Shown piece by piece: positions 55,181 through 64,000 of a stretch of 64,000 nt of DNA. The stretch's first letter is position 1, and each line of letters begins with the position of its first letter. The stretch spans positions 1,116,001 to 1,180,000 of the forward strand of contig NZ_CP090983.1 in NCBI RefSeq assembly GCF_021513155.1, written 5' to 3'. Made by a program: the position numbers and the translations under genes. The stretch is from Jeotgalibaca sp. MA1X17-3. GTDB lineage: Bacteria > Bacillota > Bacilli > Lactobacillales > Aerococcaceae. Under the pieces are notes generated by a model. It searched no databases, was not told the DNA's origin, and saw only the letters and a list, made by a program, of their open reading frames with translations.

Positions 55181-56034
55181 AAGACATTCTTGAGGTCGTA
55201 AAATTTCCTAAATCAACGTATATGTACTGGCAAAAACGTTTTGATCGAGAAGACCCAGATAAAGAAATCAAAGAAGTGATGATGACTATAAGAAAGCAGC
55301 ACGCTGATTATGGGTACCGACGTATGAAAAAAGAGTTACTTAAGTATGGTGTTGAAATCAATCATAAAAAGCTTCAACGACTCATGGTTGAACTTGATAT
55401 CCGCGTTAAATCTTATTCTCGAAAATCACGAAAATACAGTTCTTATAAAGGTAACGTCGGAGTTCTAGCTCCTAATCGTATAAATAGACGGTTTAACTCC
55501 TCTATCCCTTATCAAAAAATCACTACGGACACGACGGAGTTTAAATATTATGAGAAAGACGAATCAGGTCGTTTGCAAATTAAAAAGTTATACCTCGATC
55601 CATTTATGGATTTATTTAATCGCGAGATCATTAGTTTTAAAGTGACTAAACAACCCAATGGCGAAAGCATTATAGCAGCTTTAAATGACGCTATCCAGGC
55701 TTCGAGAACGTGTAAATATAGACGAACGTTCCATTCAGATCAGGGCTGGGCGTATCAAATGAAGGCCTATGGTGTAGAATTAGAAGACAACAACATTTTC
55801 CAAAGTATGTCCCGTAAGGGAAACTGCTTCGATAACAGTCCAATGGAGAACTTCTTTAGTATATTGAAACAGGAAATGTATCATGGACGTATTTATAAAA
55901 GTTACGGGGAATTAAAGAAAGCAATAGTGATCTTCATTAATTATTACAATAACGATCGAATGAAGGAGAAACTTAATTGGTTAAGTCCAATTGAATACCG
56001 ATTATCATCACCTTCTTTAAAACAAAGCGCATAA
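55090..56034 (+). CDS. IS3-family OrfB (DDE transposase part)
   Basis: The -1 frame from 55090 reads RTQEVAERGIAQ into the integrase core. Catalytic acids: Asp in KITTDTTEFKYYE, Asp in TFHSDQGWAYQ, Glu in CFDNSPMENFFSILKQEMYH, the full DDE set. Free translation could also start at ATG 55222, but frameshift fusion to OrfA is the known way this family makes active enzyme. The frame is intact, so the element may still move. Confidence 0.92.
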   Translation, partial: RTQEVAERGIAQSNEQISRVIHTLRGRFKLKDILEVVKFPKSTYMYWQKRFDREDPDKEIKEVMMTIRKQHADYGYRRMKKELLKYGVEINHKKLQRLMVELDIRVKSYSRKSRKYSSYKGNVGVLAPNRINRRFNSSIPYQKITTDTTEFKYYEKDESGRLQIKKLYLDPFMDLFNREIISFKVTKQPNGESIIAALNDAIQASRTCKYRRTFHSDQGWAYQMKAYGVELEDNNIFQSMSRKGNCFDNSPMENFFSILKQEMYHGRIYKSYGELKKAIVIFINYYNNDRMKEKLNWLSPIEYRLSSPSLKQSA

Positions 56035-56130
56035 AAAACAGAGTAGAATAATCTACTCTGCAAAAAAGTCTAACTTTTTGGGGTCACTATACCTGTGAAA
56101 AAACAGGAAAGCAGTTCTTTTTTTAGTTGG

Positions 56131-57042
56131 TTACATGATGAAAGCAAGTGCTGCAGTCATAAGAATGAGGGAGATAATGATACTAGCAGACGATAAAAAC
56201 CCAGATAGAGCTTCTTTGTTGCCATAAACGACCATATTAATCGTAGAAACGGTAGCGATAGGAGCAAGTACTAAAAGGACGAGCGATAATCGAACCAATT
56301 CCGGTAGAGGCAATAAAAAGTAAGCAATGAATGCAAGAATGATTCCGGTTGTGTATCTGGTAAAAAGAAGTTGGGCTACTTTTTTCAAATCACTACGGGA
56401 AATGGTAAACTCTAGATAGAGCCCAATCATAAACATCGATAAAAAAGCATTGCTACTGGCAAATAATTGAACAATAGAAAGAACGTTTACTGGAATCGTA
56501 ACATTCAGAATCGCTAACAGGATCATGATGATGTAGGTAGTAAAACTTGGTGAACGGAATAGCTGAAGAATGACTTTTTTGATTTCTTTTTTCTCATGTT
56601 TTTCGCCAACGATTTGATCCGTTAGCATGGGTGTTCCACCAAAAAGCATCAGCGCATTTCCAGTATCAAAACTTCCAATGAAAGGAATCGCTTGTGGAAA
56701 GAACCCTTGTACAAATGGAATCGTGAAATTTCCGATATTATATCCCGTTTGACTGAAAATCATTAAGGCTTGATCTGTCGATTTTCTTTTCCTCCAAATA
56801 AACCCTCCCACAATAATTCCAATCACATTGGTTAACAATCCTAATGAAATCAAAAAAAGCAAGGTACTATTTATTTCTACAGAATCAAACCCGATGATGA
56901 TGGTTGCCGGTAACGTTATATTTAAAATGATTTTAGAAAGGGTCTGTCCATCTTTTGCTTCTAATATTTTTTTCGTTTTAAAGAAATAGGCAACTAAAAT
57001 AACAAGTAAAAAGCTAAGTGCTTGTGTCAGTACGACCCCCAC
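56131..57042 (-). CDS. AEC family transporter (malate/auxin carrier type)
   Basis: A 303-residue permease with ten membrane helices; the two halves show the characteristic LNITLPATIIIGFDSV and TGYNIGNFTIPFVQGFF blocks. AEC proteins carry organic acids such as malate or efflux substrates; the substrate here is not clear. The start is GTG 57042, which sits about 9 bases from AAAGGAG, rather than GTG 57054, which is directly on the site. It follows the DUF72 gene on the minus strand. Confidence 0.88.
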   Translation of the reverse strand: MGVVLTQALSFLLVILVAYFFKTKKILEAKDGQTLSKIILNITLPATIIIGFDSVEINSTLLFLISLGLLTNVIGIIVGGFIWRKRKSTDQALMIFSQTGYNIGNFTIPFVQGFFPQAIPFIGSFDTGNALMLFGGTPMLTDQIVGEKHEKKEIKKVILQLFRSPSFTTYIIMILLAILNVTIPVNVLSIVQLFASSNAFLSMFMIGLYLEFTISRSDLKKVAQLLFTRYTTGIILAFIAYFLLPLPELVRLSLVLLVLAPIATVSTINMVVYGNKEALSGFLSSASIIISLILMTAALAFIM

Positions 57043-57176
57043 GAATGATTTCACTCCTTTTATTTTCTACAAATACCATATAGCCCAAGTATACACAATA
57101 AAATGATGGTCTACAGGAATCGTTTATCTCAATAAGCCTTTTTATTAATTTCACATTTTAAAAGGAGAGAACAGAT

Positions 57177-58016
57177 TTACAAAAACAAATCTAGTTGTTG
57201 TGGAGCTAATCCTTCAAATTCAATTCCTAGCATTTTCTGAAGAGTTTTCGCATTTTTTGCGGCATGACCTCCTGAGTTATTATTGAAGATAACGGTAACT
57301 TCTTTAGAATCTTTTTCTAAATCGCGGGCTGCCTGCATGATTTCCTTTAGGTCTTCATCACTATAATCATACAAGGTTCGAAAGGTTCTCCAATCCTTTG
57401 TATCGTCACCTAACCAGCCTTCATAGTTTCGACCGTGTAAACGAATAAAGGTTTTGTCTGGATTAGTTGCGACGGGTGTAAAGGGGACGGAGTTATTGGG
57501 TGTTTGTGGTTGATCCACTACAACATGAATAAAATTCATTTCTTTTAAAAATGCTAGCGTTCCTGATTTAAACTCTTCGCTGTACCAACTCTGATTACGA
57601 AATTCGATGGCAATTGGAAGGTCAGCCATCCATCTGCGCACTTTCCTTAAATATTCTACATGCCCTTTTCTACAAGAGAACGTCGGTGGAAATTGAAAAA
57701 GAAATGCTTTTATTTTTCCACTTTTCATCATAGGAGAGAAAGTTGCCTTATAAATTTTAAATAAGTCTTCCAGCGATCTGGTTTCTTCGATTTGACCTTT
57801 GTGTTTTGTGAGTGGGGCGTATGCTTTAGGTATAAACTGAAAGGTTTCGGGCGTGTTTTTAATCCATTGGGTAATATTTTTTTCAGGAGGAATGGCATAG
57901 AAACTCGAATCCAATTCCACTACTGGCAAATGACTAGCATAATCAATAAGTTTTCTTTTTGGATCCGGACAAATAAGAGGATGATCAGACCATCCTGTAA
58001 GACCAATCTCAATCAT
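57177..58016 (-). CDS. DUF72 (YecE-like) protein
   Basis: A 279-residue TIM-barrel-like protein of the DUF72 family. LIDYASHLPVVELDSSFYAIP, IKAFLFQFPPTF, IEFRNQSWY and FIRLHGRNYEGW are typical. Function is unknown, perhaps a nuclease or isomerase. AAAGGAGGAATAGT before the ATG is very strong. It lies upstream of the AEC permease by 134 bases on the same strand. Confidence 0.93.
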   Translation of the reverse strand: MIEIGLTGWSDHPLICPDPKRKLIDYASHLPVVELDSSFYAIPPEKNITQWIKNTPETFQFIPKAYAPLTKHKGQIEETRSLEDLFKIYKATFSPMMKSGKIKAFLFQFPPTFSCRKGHVEYLRKVRRWMADLPIAIEFRNQSWYSEEFKSGTLAFLKEMNFIHVVVDQPQTPNNSVPFTPVATNPDKTFIRLHGRNYEGWLGDDTKDWRTFRTLYDYSDEDLKEIMQAARDLEKDSKEVTVIFNNNSGGHAAKNAKTLQKMLGIEFEGLAPQQLDLFL

Positions 58017-58152
58017 ACTATTCCTCCTTTAAGGAAGTTGTTTTCTCTATCATATAATTTCAAGTATTCCTATGCAATGATTTGGATTTTACCCTATTAG
58101 TATGGGAAGATGAATGTAGAAGGAACACTAATTTTTACGAGGAGTATCTACT

Positions 58153-58680
58153 ATGAAAATAGAAGAGTATGCATGGAATGAGCATGAACAGAAATTAAAG
58201 AGAAAACAAATAGGATTTCGACCAAGTTCACCTAAAATTAAAATAGTAGACGATATACACCTTAGAAATCTGATAGAAGAGAGGATTGAATCGTTACCCC
58301 AAAAGGAAGTAGCTAAGTGGGCTCTAAAACTATCCTTAGAGTATTTAGTTTTTTTAGATGAACATTTGAAAGATGATCCACGAATTAATCTAGGGATAAA
58401 AACTTTGGAAGAACGAATAGAAGGAAATATACGTGCATATGACCTAAGGCAGGTAGGGTTTTTAGTTAATCAATTGGCAAAAGAGTCTAAAACAGATAAG
58501 AGCAAATATTCTGCTCGGACATTCGCACAAGCGATTGCTACTGGTCATATGAGAGGGCATGCGATGGTATGCAGTGACTATGCAATAAAAGTAACGAATG
58601 GATTAACAGATAATTCTTTGGAAATGGCGACAAAAGAAAGAGAAAGACAGTTGGAAATGTTTTCTAAATGGTTGAAATAG
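58153..58680 (+). CDS. putative Imm5-like immunity protein
   Basis: A 175-residue all-helical protein. The C-terminal half, with SARTFAQAIATGHMRGHAMVCSDYAIKV, matches the Imm5-like putative-immunity family, where the His residues are conserved. Such proteins protect against polymorphic toxins, but no toxin gene is seen beside it, so its job here is uncertain. ATG 58153 has ACGAGGAG. An unknown gene follows 26 bases downstream. Confidence 0.72.
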   Translation: MKIEEYAWNEHEQKLKRKQIGFRPSSPKIKIVDDIHLRNLIEERIESLPQKEVAKWALKLSLEYLVFLDEHLKDDPRINLGIKTLEERIEGNIRAYDLRQVGFLVNQLAKESKTDKSKYSARTFAQAIATGHMRGHAMVCSDYAIKVTNGLTDNSLEMATKERERQLEMFSKWLK

Positions 58681-58706
58681 CTTTATAGAAATAAAGGAGG
58701 ACACGT

Positions 58707-59153
58707 ATGTCAGTCGGAATGGTACTCGAAGGTGGCGAATTTAGTGAAGTATCTGAATTCCTCGCCGAAATAACTTTTTATTTTGTAGACAATCATCTTG
58801 TTTTTTCTTCTGTCACACCTGGATATTTTAGTGCTGATTTAACGAGTGCTCCAGAAATGGACAGGGTTACTAACCTTTATACAGTAAATGAATTAGAAGA
58901 ATTGAATCCAGAAGTGTTCACGGTGTCAGAAGTGCTTTTTGAAGGAGAGCCTTTACGACAAGTCATGGTAGCTGCACAACCTTTACCTGAAGAAACAGAT
59001 CATGTATTAAATGCTTTTTATTTCTTTGTGGTGGAGGAAGACATTAAGAACTTTGCCTATCTATCTTTCAATGATGTTTCGCAAGATTTTCCGAGTAATT
59101 CCATCTTATTATTTAATAGTTATTTTAACGAAATACTAAATCAGCAAGATTGA
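58707..59153 (+). CDS. acidic protein of unknown function
   Basis: A 148-residue acidic, beta-rich protein without signal or membrane segment (FLAEITFYFVDNHLVFSSVT; EVLFEGEPLRQVMVAAQPLP). I do not know the family. A strong AAAGGAGG precedes the ATG and a terminator follows, so it is clearly a gene. It probably shares a transcript with the Imm5-like gene. Confidence 0.75.
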   Translation: MSVGMVLEGGEFSEVSEFLAEITFYFVDNHLVFSSVTPGYFSADLTSAPEMDRVTNLYTVNELEELNPEVFTVSEVLFEGEPLRQVMVAAQPLPEETDHVLNAFYFFVVEEDIKNFAYLSFNDVSQDFPSNSILLFNSYFNEILNQQD

Positions 59154-59156
59154 AAG

Positions 59157-59185
59157 AAAAATAGACTTTTTAAGTCTATTTTTTT
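59157..59185 (+). terminator. terminator after the Imm5-like pair
   Basis: AAAATAGACTT (59157-59167) and AAGTCTATTTT (59172-59182) form an 11-bp stem, followed by T residues. Confidence 0.92.
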
Positions 59186-59303
59186 GTTCACAAAAAATAT
59201 GATCGATTATCTTTTAGAATTAGATGAATAAATATTATATTTATGTAAGAACTATCATAAAAAGGGTCGTAAAATGATAATAGGAACAGTTTAACTGAAA
59301 GTG

Positions 59304-59332
59304 TTTACAAAGAATGTGATCAAAGGTATAGT
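59304..59332 (+). promoter_or_regulatory. promoter of the PTS-mannosidase operon
   Basis: TTTACA (59304-59309) and TATAGT (59327-59332) with an exact 17-base spacer, about 44 bases before the first start codon. Control by catabolite repression or a GntR/LacI protein is likely for such operons, but no clear cre is seen. Confidence 0.7.
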
Positions 59333-59375
59333 AATAAAAGATAAAAATTTGTAAGCAAAGGATGAGTTGGATACT

Positions 59376-60844
59376 ATGTCAAAAAAGAAAATCGTTGGAG
59401 TCACAGCATGTTCTGCAGGGATTGCACACACATATATGGCGGCAGAAGCACTTGAAAAAGCAGGAAAAGAAAAAGGCTATGATATTAAAATAGAAACACA
59501 AGGATCTATTGGAGTTGAGAACCAACTGACATCGCAGGAGATTCAAGAAGCTGATGTTGTCATTTTAGCTGTAGAGATAAACATTGAAATGGATCGGTTC
59601 AATGGGAAGCGTGTGAAACGAGTGAGAGCTAGTGAAGCAATTAAGGACGCTAATGGTCTAATTGAAAGCGCTTTGGAAAATGCAACTCTATATGGAGAGA
59701 AAGGTGCTAAAGTTGGTGTTGTTACAATGGGTAAAGTTGATGAGGCTGGATTTTTTCAGCATATAATGGCTGGAATATCATATATGATTCCTATGGTTAT
59801 TGCTTCAGGTCTCATATTAGCAATTGCAAACGTGTATGCCTTTCAAAAAAATGATGCGGGTCAAATTATTAATTGGGGATTTGATACCTCAACAGTGATG
59901 GGCGAATTAATGTCAAATCTCTTTCAAGTTGGACAAGTTGGATTCTTACTCATGATTCCACTATTTGCTGGATTTGTTGCAAATTCAATTGCAGGTAAAC
60001 CAGCTATTGCAGCAGCAATGATTGGTACTTATATTGCAAATAATGCTGAGTTATTAGGCGCTGAAGCGGGTGGTGGATTTTTAGCAGCCATTCTTGTTGC
60101 TTTTGCTACAGGGTATTTAGTTAAATTACTAAAAAAATTCCTTATCCTAAAATTGTTCAACCTATTGTTCCTATTATGTTGATTCCGTTTGTGAGTACGT
60201 TACTAATCACTTTATTTGTCTTTTATGTTGTAGGGAATCCATTAGCGTCATTGATGGACTTTTTATACGAAGGGTTAACAACATTAAATGCAAACTATTC
60301 ATCAGCACCGATTATTATCGGTATCATTATTGGTGGCATGATGGGATTTGATATGGGAGGACCAGTTAATAAAACAGCATTGGTGTTTAGTACGGCTGTT
60401 TTTACAGATACAGTTGCAAAATATGGAATTGAAGGAGCAAATTTTGTTCCTCAAACAGCAGCACAAGCAGCTATTTCTGTTGCACCACTTGGAATTTGGT
60501 TAGCATCTATTTTATTTAAAGATAAATTTTCTGCAACTGAAAAAATTTCAGCTACTAGTGCTTTTGGAATGGGAATTGTAGGAGTCACAGAAGGTGCAAT
60601 TCCTTTCGGAGCGCAAGATCCACTTCGTATGATTCCAGCATTTGTTGCAGGTTCCGCTGTCGCAGGAGGTCTTTCTGCAGGACTTGGAATTAAATTTTAT
60701 GGCGGTATTGGTTCGCCACTCGGAACATTTATTGGCTATATTGAAGGTCCCATTCCTTTTGTATCATGGATTTTTAGTGTCTTGGCTGGTGTACTGGTAA
60801 CAGCATTGATTATTGGATTTACTAAAAAGAAAGTGGTGGAGTAA
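59376..60844 (+). pseudogene. PTS fructose-family EIIBC component, single-base frameshift
   Basis: A sugar permease of the phosphotransferase system: N-terminal EIIB (phospho-Cys in VTACSAGIAHTYMAAEALEK, residues 1-100) and an EIIC channel (from about 120) with GFDMGGPVNKTALVF and EGAIPFGAQDPLRMIPAF. The frame breaks in a run of seven A (60131-60137); an eighth A restores LVKLLKKIPYPKIVQPIVPIM and 489 residues, normal size. ATG 59376 is 11 bases from AAAGGATG. With the separate EIIA and a GH38 mannosidase it fits a mannosylglycerate uptake system (MngA in E. coli joins all domains). Confidence 0.88.
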
Positions 60845-61311
60845 ATGAAAGTAGAAGAATTATTTGACCTAGATAAAGTAGTTTTTGATTCAACTGTAAA
60901 AACAAAAAAGAAGCATTAAAATTTATAGCTGTCTTTGCAGAAAAAATAGGTGCTATTGAATCATCTAGAGCATTTTTCAAAGCACTGAAAAGAAGAGAAA
61001 AAGAAGTAACAACAGGATTTAAAGATGGTATAGCCATACCACATAGTAAAAATAAAACAGTTCTGAAACCAACTTTGATGTTCATTAAATTTACGAATCC
61101 AATTGAATGGGAATCAATGGATGATAAGCCTGTTCATATTGCTTTTGCTCTGGCAATTCCTGAAGGAAAAAACCAAGAACATTTAAAATTGCTTAGTACG
61201 ATTTCACGAGCTTTAATCGATGATTCATTTACAGAAGCTATTTTAGAAGCAACATCTGAAAAAGAAATATTGGAATTAGTTCAAGCAAAATTAGCCAATT
61301 CAGAAGAATAG
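60845..61311 (+). pseudogene. PTS fructose-family EIIA component, single-base frameshift
   Basis: The EIIA domain that carries phosphate from HPr to EIIB. The phospho-His is in TGFKDGIAIPHSKNKT. ATG 60845 directly follows the EIIBC stop; after 20 codons, a run of six A (60904-60909) must gain one A to continue as TKKEALKFIAVFAEKIGAIE, giving 155 residues, the usual size. There is no other damage, so a sequencing slip is plausible. Two broken PTS frames in one operon beside an intact mannosidase also point to error. Confidence 0.85.
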
Positions 61312-61331
61312 ATAAAAAAGTAGGTGTTAAA

Positions 61332-63974
61332 ATGACAAAAAAAATTCATGTAATCGCACATACTCATTGGGACTATGAATGGTACTTCACAAGTAACGAA
61401 TCATTTATACAATTATGTTATCATGTAGACGAAGTTATTGAGGCATTAGAAAATGGTACACTTGATTATTATATGCTTGATGGCCAGATGAGTATTGTAG
61501 AGGATTATTTAGAAGCAAATCCAGATAAAGAGGATAGACTTAAAGCCCTTATAAAAAAAGGAAAACTTAAAGTTGGTCCATGGTACACACAAACAGATCA
61601 GATGATTATTCGTGGAGAGTCTATTGTCCGTAATCTTCAAATTGGACTTGAGTTAGGTGATGCATTGGGCGGTTCAGATCGTTTAGGGTACGTTCCTGAT
61701 GCATTTGGGCAATCTATTGATATGCCAAAAATATTTTCTGAAATGGGAATTAATAAAGCAGTTTTTTGGAGAGGATTATCAGCAGACAAACTCACACAAC
61801 GTGAATTCTTTTGGGAATCAGAAGATGGAAGCCGTATTTTAGCTTATAATATTAAAGACGGCTACTTTGTTGGTGTTCAACTCATTGAGACAGATGATTA
61901 TAACTTGTTAATGAGCCAAATTCAAAAAGATACAACATCCCAACATATTGCTCTTCCTGTTGGTGGAGATCAAAGATATGTCGATTATAATCTAAAAGAA
62001 AGAATCTCTGAATATAACAAGGCTCTAACGGATAGTCAATTAGTTGAGAGCAATTACAATAACTTATTTAAAGAAATAAGCCAGGAAGAAAATGATTTGC
62101 CTTCTCTTCAAGGAGAACTTTTGAATGCAGAAGTTTCGAAAATTCATCGCTCTATCTATTCATCTAGATATGACCATAAGTATCTAAATGATAAAATAGA
62201 ACGACGTTTAATTTTCCAGGTTGAACCTTTGCTAGCTATGGCGGATCAAATTGGGATTCCTTATAAAAAAGAACTCGTTGATAAAATTTGGAAATTAACA
62301 TTAAGAAATCACGCTCACGATAGTGCAGGTGCTTGTAATAGTGATAAAACAAATCAATCTATCTTACAACGACTTCACGATGCTGATGAATTATCTTATT
62401 CACTGATTGATTATATAACAAGGAAAATTAGTGAATCTAGAGAAAATGTAAAACCTAACCAAATTACTATATTTAATACATTACCGATAACGAGAAATGA
62501 AGTCCAAAGAATTAAAGTTTCATTGAGTCAATCTACATTTGCAATTTATCATAAAGGTGAAAAAATACCTTACGATATTATTGGAATAAAAAAATATTCA
62601 AATGACCAAATTCGTAAAGACTTAGAGCCTTCTGAAGAGTCTTATTATACTGAAACAGAGATAGCATTAAAACTTAAAATTGTCCCACTAGGTTATGAAG
62701 TATTAGACATAGTTGAGGGAGATGAGGCCTCTGTAACAATAAAACCATTGGAAAAGAAAGAAGATCATAGAATTGAAAATGAATTTTATGAGATAAATTT
62801 TATGGATGGTAAAATTAATTTATATGATAAAGAATCGGATAAATATTATGAAAATCTTTTAACAATAGAAGATTCAGGTGATGATGGTGACAACTATGAT
62901 TATTCTCCACCAGTGGATGACAGAGTACTACAGTTCGATTTTTCGAATAGTATTATTGAAAGCTATCATGGCAAATTAAACCAATCCCTTAAATTATATG
63001 GTACATTCAATGTACCGACAACTCAAAATGATCGCATTGAAAATAGGAACGACGGTAGGATTCCATATGAATGTTCCATTACCTTGCTTCAAGAAAAAGA
63101 AGGTATTGATATTCAATTAAATCTTGATAATACAACGTTTGATCACCGGATGCGGTTGATTGTTAACGGAAATGTTGACACAGAAAAAAGTATAGCTGAT
63201 ACACCATTTGGAACGATTTCTCGTCCTGTTACTGATCCGAACTTTAGTAATTGGCAGGAAAAAGGTTGGAAAGAAGAGCCGACTGGTATCTATCCAATGT
63301 TAAATTTTGTTAATATACATGATCAGCAAAAGAGTGTTACTGCATTTTCAAAAGGTGTGAAAGAGTATGAAATTATCGGTAAAGATGATAGGAAAATTGC
63401 TCTTACTTTATTCCGATCAGTAGGTTATTTAGGAAAGCCAGATTTAATCAGACGTCCAGGAGTAGCATCAGGAAATCAATTTAAATATATTGAAACGCCA
63501 GATAGCCAACTTCAGAAAAAGCTTAGCTTTAAATTCTCTTTAGTTATTGGAAACACTTTTTCAAAATCAGATTCTTTCAAATACTATCAGAGTTACGCAG
63601 TAAGTTTACCGTATTATCAGCAACAAACATTAAATCAATTCACTACCACTTTGAAGTATTTCGTGATGCAACCATTGAGAGAACAAGTACCCAACCATTT
63701 CTCATTACTTGATGCCACTCAAGTACATGATGTTGTTTTTAGTTCATTTAATAAATCAAGAGACGGGAAAGGTTTTATCGCTCGTTATTTTAATCCAACA
63801 GGTGAAGTTATTGAAGATGGAGGAGTCATTGAATCTCAAAAAGAAATTGCAAAATGGAGATTCATAGATATGGCAGAAAGTAATAAGGGAAATGAATTTT
63901 ATAAGAATAATACAATTCGATTAGGTAATTTTAACCCTAAAGAAATCAAAACTATATTTATTGAATTTAAATAA
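61332..63974 (+). CDS. mngB: GH38 alpha-mannosidase, likely mannosylglycerate hydrolase
   Basis: An 880-residue cytosolic glycosidase; length matches MngB (about 880). The zinc ligands appear in IAHTHWDYEWY at the N-terminus and in NHAHDSAGAC near residue 330; the nucleophile Asp is in GYVPDAFGQSIDMPKI. In E. coli MngB releases mannose-6-phosphate and glycerate from 2-O-(6-phospho-mannosyl)-glycerate that a fructose-type PTS brought in. The same pairing here supports this function, although related mannosides are possible. GTAGGTG precedes the ATG. It follows the EIIA gene by 20 bases. Confidence 0.9.
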   Translation: MTKKIHVIAHTHWDYEWYFTSNESFIQLCYHVDEVIEALENGTLDYYMLDGQMSIVEDYLEANPDKEDRLKALIKKGKLKVGPWYTQTDQMIIRGESIVRNLQIGLELGDALGGSDRLGYVPDAFGQSIDMPKIFSEMGINKAVFWRGLSADKLTQREFFWESEDGSRILAYNIKDGYFVGVQLIETDDYNLLMSQIQKDTTSQHIALPVGGDQRYVDYNLKERISEYNKALTDSQLVESNYNNLFKEISQEENDLPSLQGELLNAEVSKIHRSIYSSRYDHKYLNDKIERRLIFQVEPLLAMADQIGIPYKKELVDKIWKLTLRNHAHDSAGACNSDKTNQSILQRLHDADELSYSLIDYITRKISESRENVKPNQITIFNTLPITRNEVQRIKVSLSQSTFAIYHKGEKIPYDIIGIKKYSNDQIRKDLEPSEESYYTETEIALKLKIVPLGYEVLDIVEGDEASVTIKPLEKKEDHRIENEFYEINFMDGKINLYDKESDKYYENLLTIEDSGDDGDNYDYSPPVDDRVLQFDFSNSIIESYHGKLNQSLKLYGTFNVPTTQNDRIENRNDGRIPYECSITLLQEKEGIDIQLNLDNTTFDHRMRLIVNGNVDTEKSIADTPFGTISRPVTDPNFSNWQEKGWKEEPTGIYPMLNFVNIHDQQKSVTAFSKGVKEYEIIGKDDRKIALTLFRSVGYLGKPDLIRRPGVASGNQFKYIETPDSQLQKKLSFKFSLVIGNTFSKSDSFKYYQSYAVSLPYYQQQTLNQFTTTLKYFVMQPLREQVPNHFSLLDATQVHDVVFSSFNKSRDGKGFIARYFNPTGEVIEDGGVIESQKEIAKWRFIDMAESNKGNEFYKNNTIRLGNFNPKEIKTIFIEFK

Positions 63975-63990
63975 AAATAGGTGGTGTCAC

Positions 63991-64000
63991 TTGCTAAATA
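63991..64000 (+). CDS. possible next gene, only its start in the window
   Basis: TAGGTGG at 63979-63985 lies before TTG 63991, 16 bases after mngB. Only three codons are visible, so the product is unknown. Confidence 0.3.

Larger units (their letters stand above)
54560..56085 (+). mobile_element. IS3-family (IS150-group) insertion sequence
   Basis: About 1.5 kb with terminal inverted repeats GACCCCCGAAAGTTAGACCTT (54560-54580) and a near complement at 56065-56085. It carries two overlapping frames, orfA and orfB, joined by -1 frameshifting. The target duplication is unclear; CCTGTGA occurs just outside both ends (54550-54556 and 56092-56098). Confidence 0.9.
54536..56124. terminator. terminator hairpin split by the IS3 element
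   Basis: Left arm AAAAAGAACTGTCTCCTGT (54536-54554) and right arm ACAGGAAAGCAGTTCTTTTT (from 56103) would form a strong stem, but 1.5 kb of IS3-family DNA lies between. The element appears to have landed in the loop of a terminator that once served convergent genes. Confidence 0.65.

Noticed and set aside
1..64000. CRISPR arrays, rRNA and tRNA genes, replication origin
   Set aside because: No regularly spaced repeats, no tRNA-like cloverleaf apart from the tmRNA ends, no rRNA sequence and no DnaA-box cluster were seen by eye.

Overview
This window is a piece of low-GC Gram-positive chromosome, most likely from the Lactobacillales and probably a Carnobacteriaceae- or Enterococcus-like bacterium. 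The basis is the core gene order secG-esterase-rnr-smpB, a class III fructose-1,6-bisphosphatase, a SufCDSUB iron-sulfur operon, a PsaA-type manganese ABC transporter behind a DtxR/MntR-style operator, and AT-rich DNA with strong Shine-Dalgarno sites and A/U-rich hairpin terminators. The genus is inference.

Layout. 1-6.3 kb: end of glycolysis (gpmI, eno) and serine synthesis (serC, serA, DUF1015). 6.3-16.5 kb: secG, esterase, RNase R, SmpB, fbp, a histidine phosphatase, the manganese transporter and tmRNA (ssrA). 16.5-27 kb: housekeeping genes (oxidoreductases, a metallophosphoesterase, ilvE, YihY, RodA, an ArsC/Spx protein, a GcvH-like protein, a glutamine-amidotransferase-type hydrolase). 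27-32.3 kb: the suf operon. 32.3-37.3 kb: a patch resembling a copper/metal-resistance island (Lgt fragment, two SHOCT membrane proteins, a broken NusG-II protein, a multicopper oxidase, DUF302, DUF305), followed by about 1.2 kb without a convincing gene. 38.5-47.2 kb: a bactofilin-like membrane protein, a YdeI-like protein, a potassium channel cut by an IS30 element, an ABC-2 transporter, an aldehyde dehydrogenase and two membrane proteins. 47.3-56.1 kb: a broken dus gene, then a defence-type region with an unknown 442-residue membrane protein, the wreck of a type I restriction system, an intact McrBC pair, a dead DUF2200 gene and an IS3-family element. 56.1-64 kb: an AEC permease, a DUF72 protein, an Imm5-like protein with a small acidic partner, and an operon of fructose-family PTS enzymes with a GH38 alpha-mannosidase that probably takes up and cleaves mannosylglycerate.

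A recurring theme is broken reading frames. serC, rnr, smpB, the NusG-II gene, dus, EIIBC and EIIA each need a one-base correction, often in a homopolymer run, to restore a normal full-length protein. In genes that are otherwise perfectly conserved this pattern looks more like base-calling error than decay, so I report them as frameshifted genes and say so. By contrast the hsdM/hsdR remnant and the DUF2200 gene carry several independent lesions and look truly dead. The potassium channel is interrupted by a clean IS insertion whose removal restores the frame.

The best candidates for something new are the 442-residue membrane/coiled-coil protein beside McrBC (48505-49833), the short ORFs between suf and the metal island, and the HTH protein with an unknown C-terminal domain at 17.7-18.4 kb.
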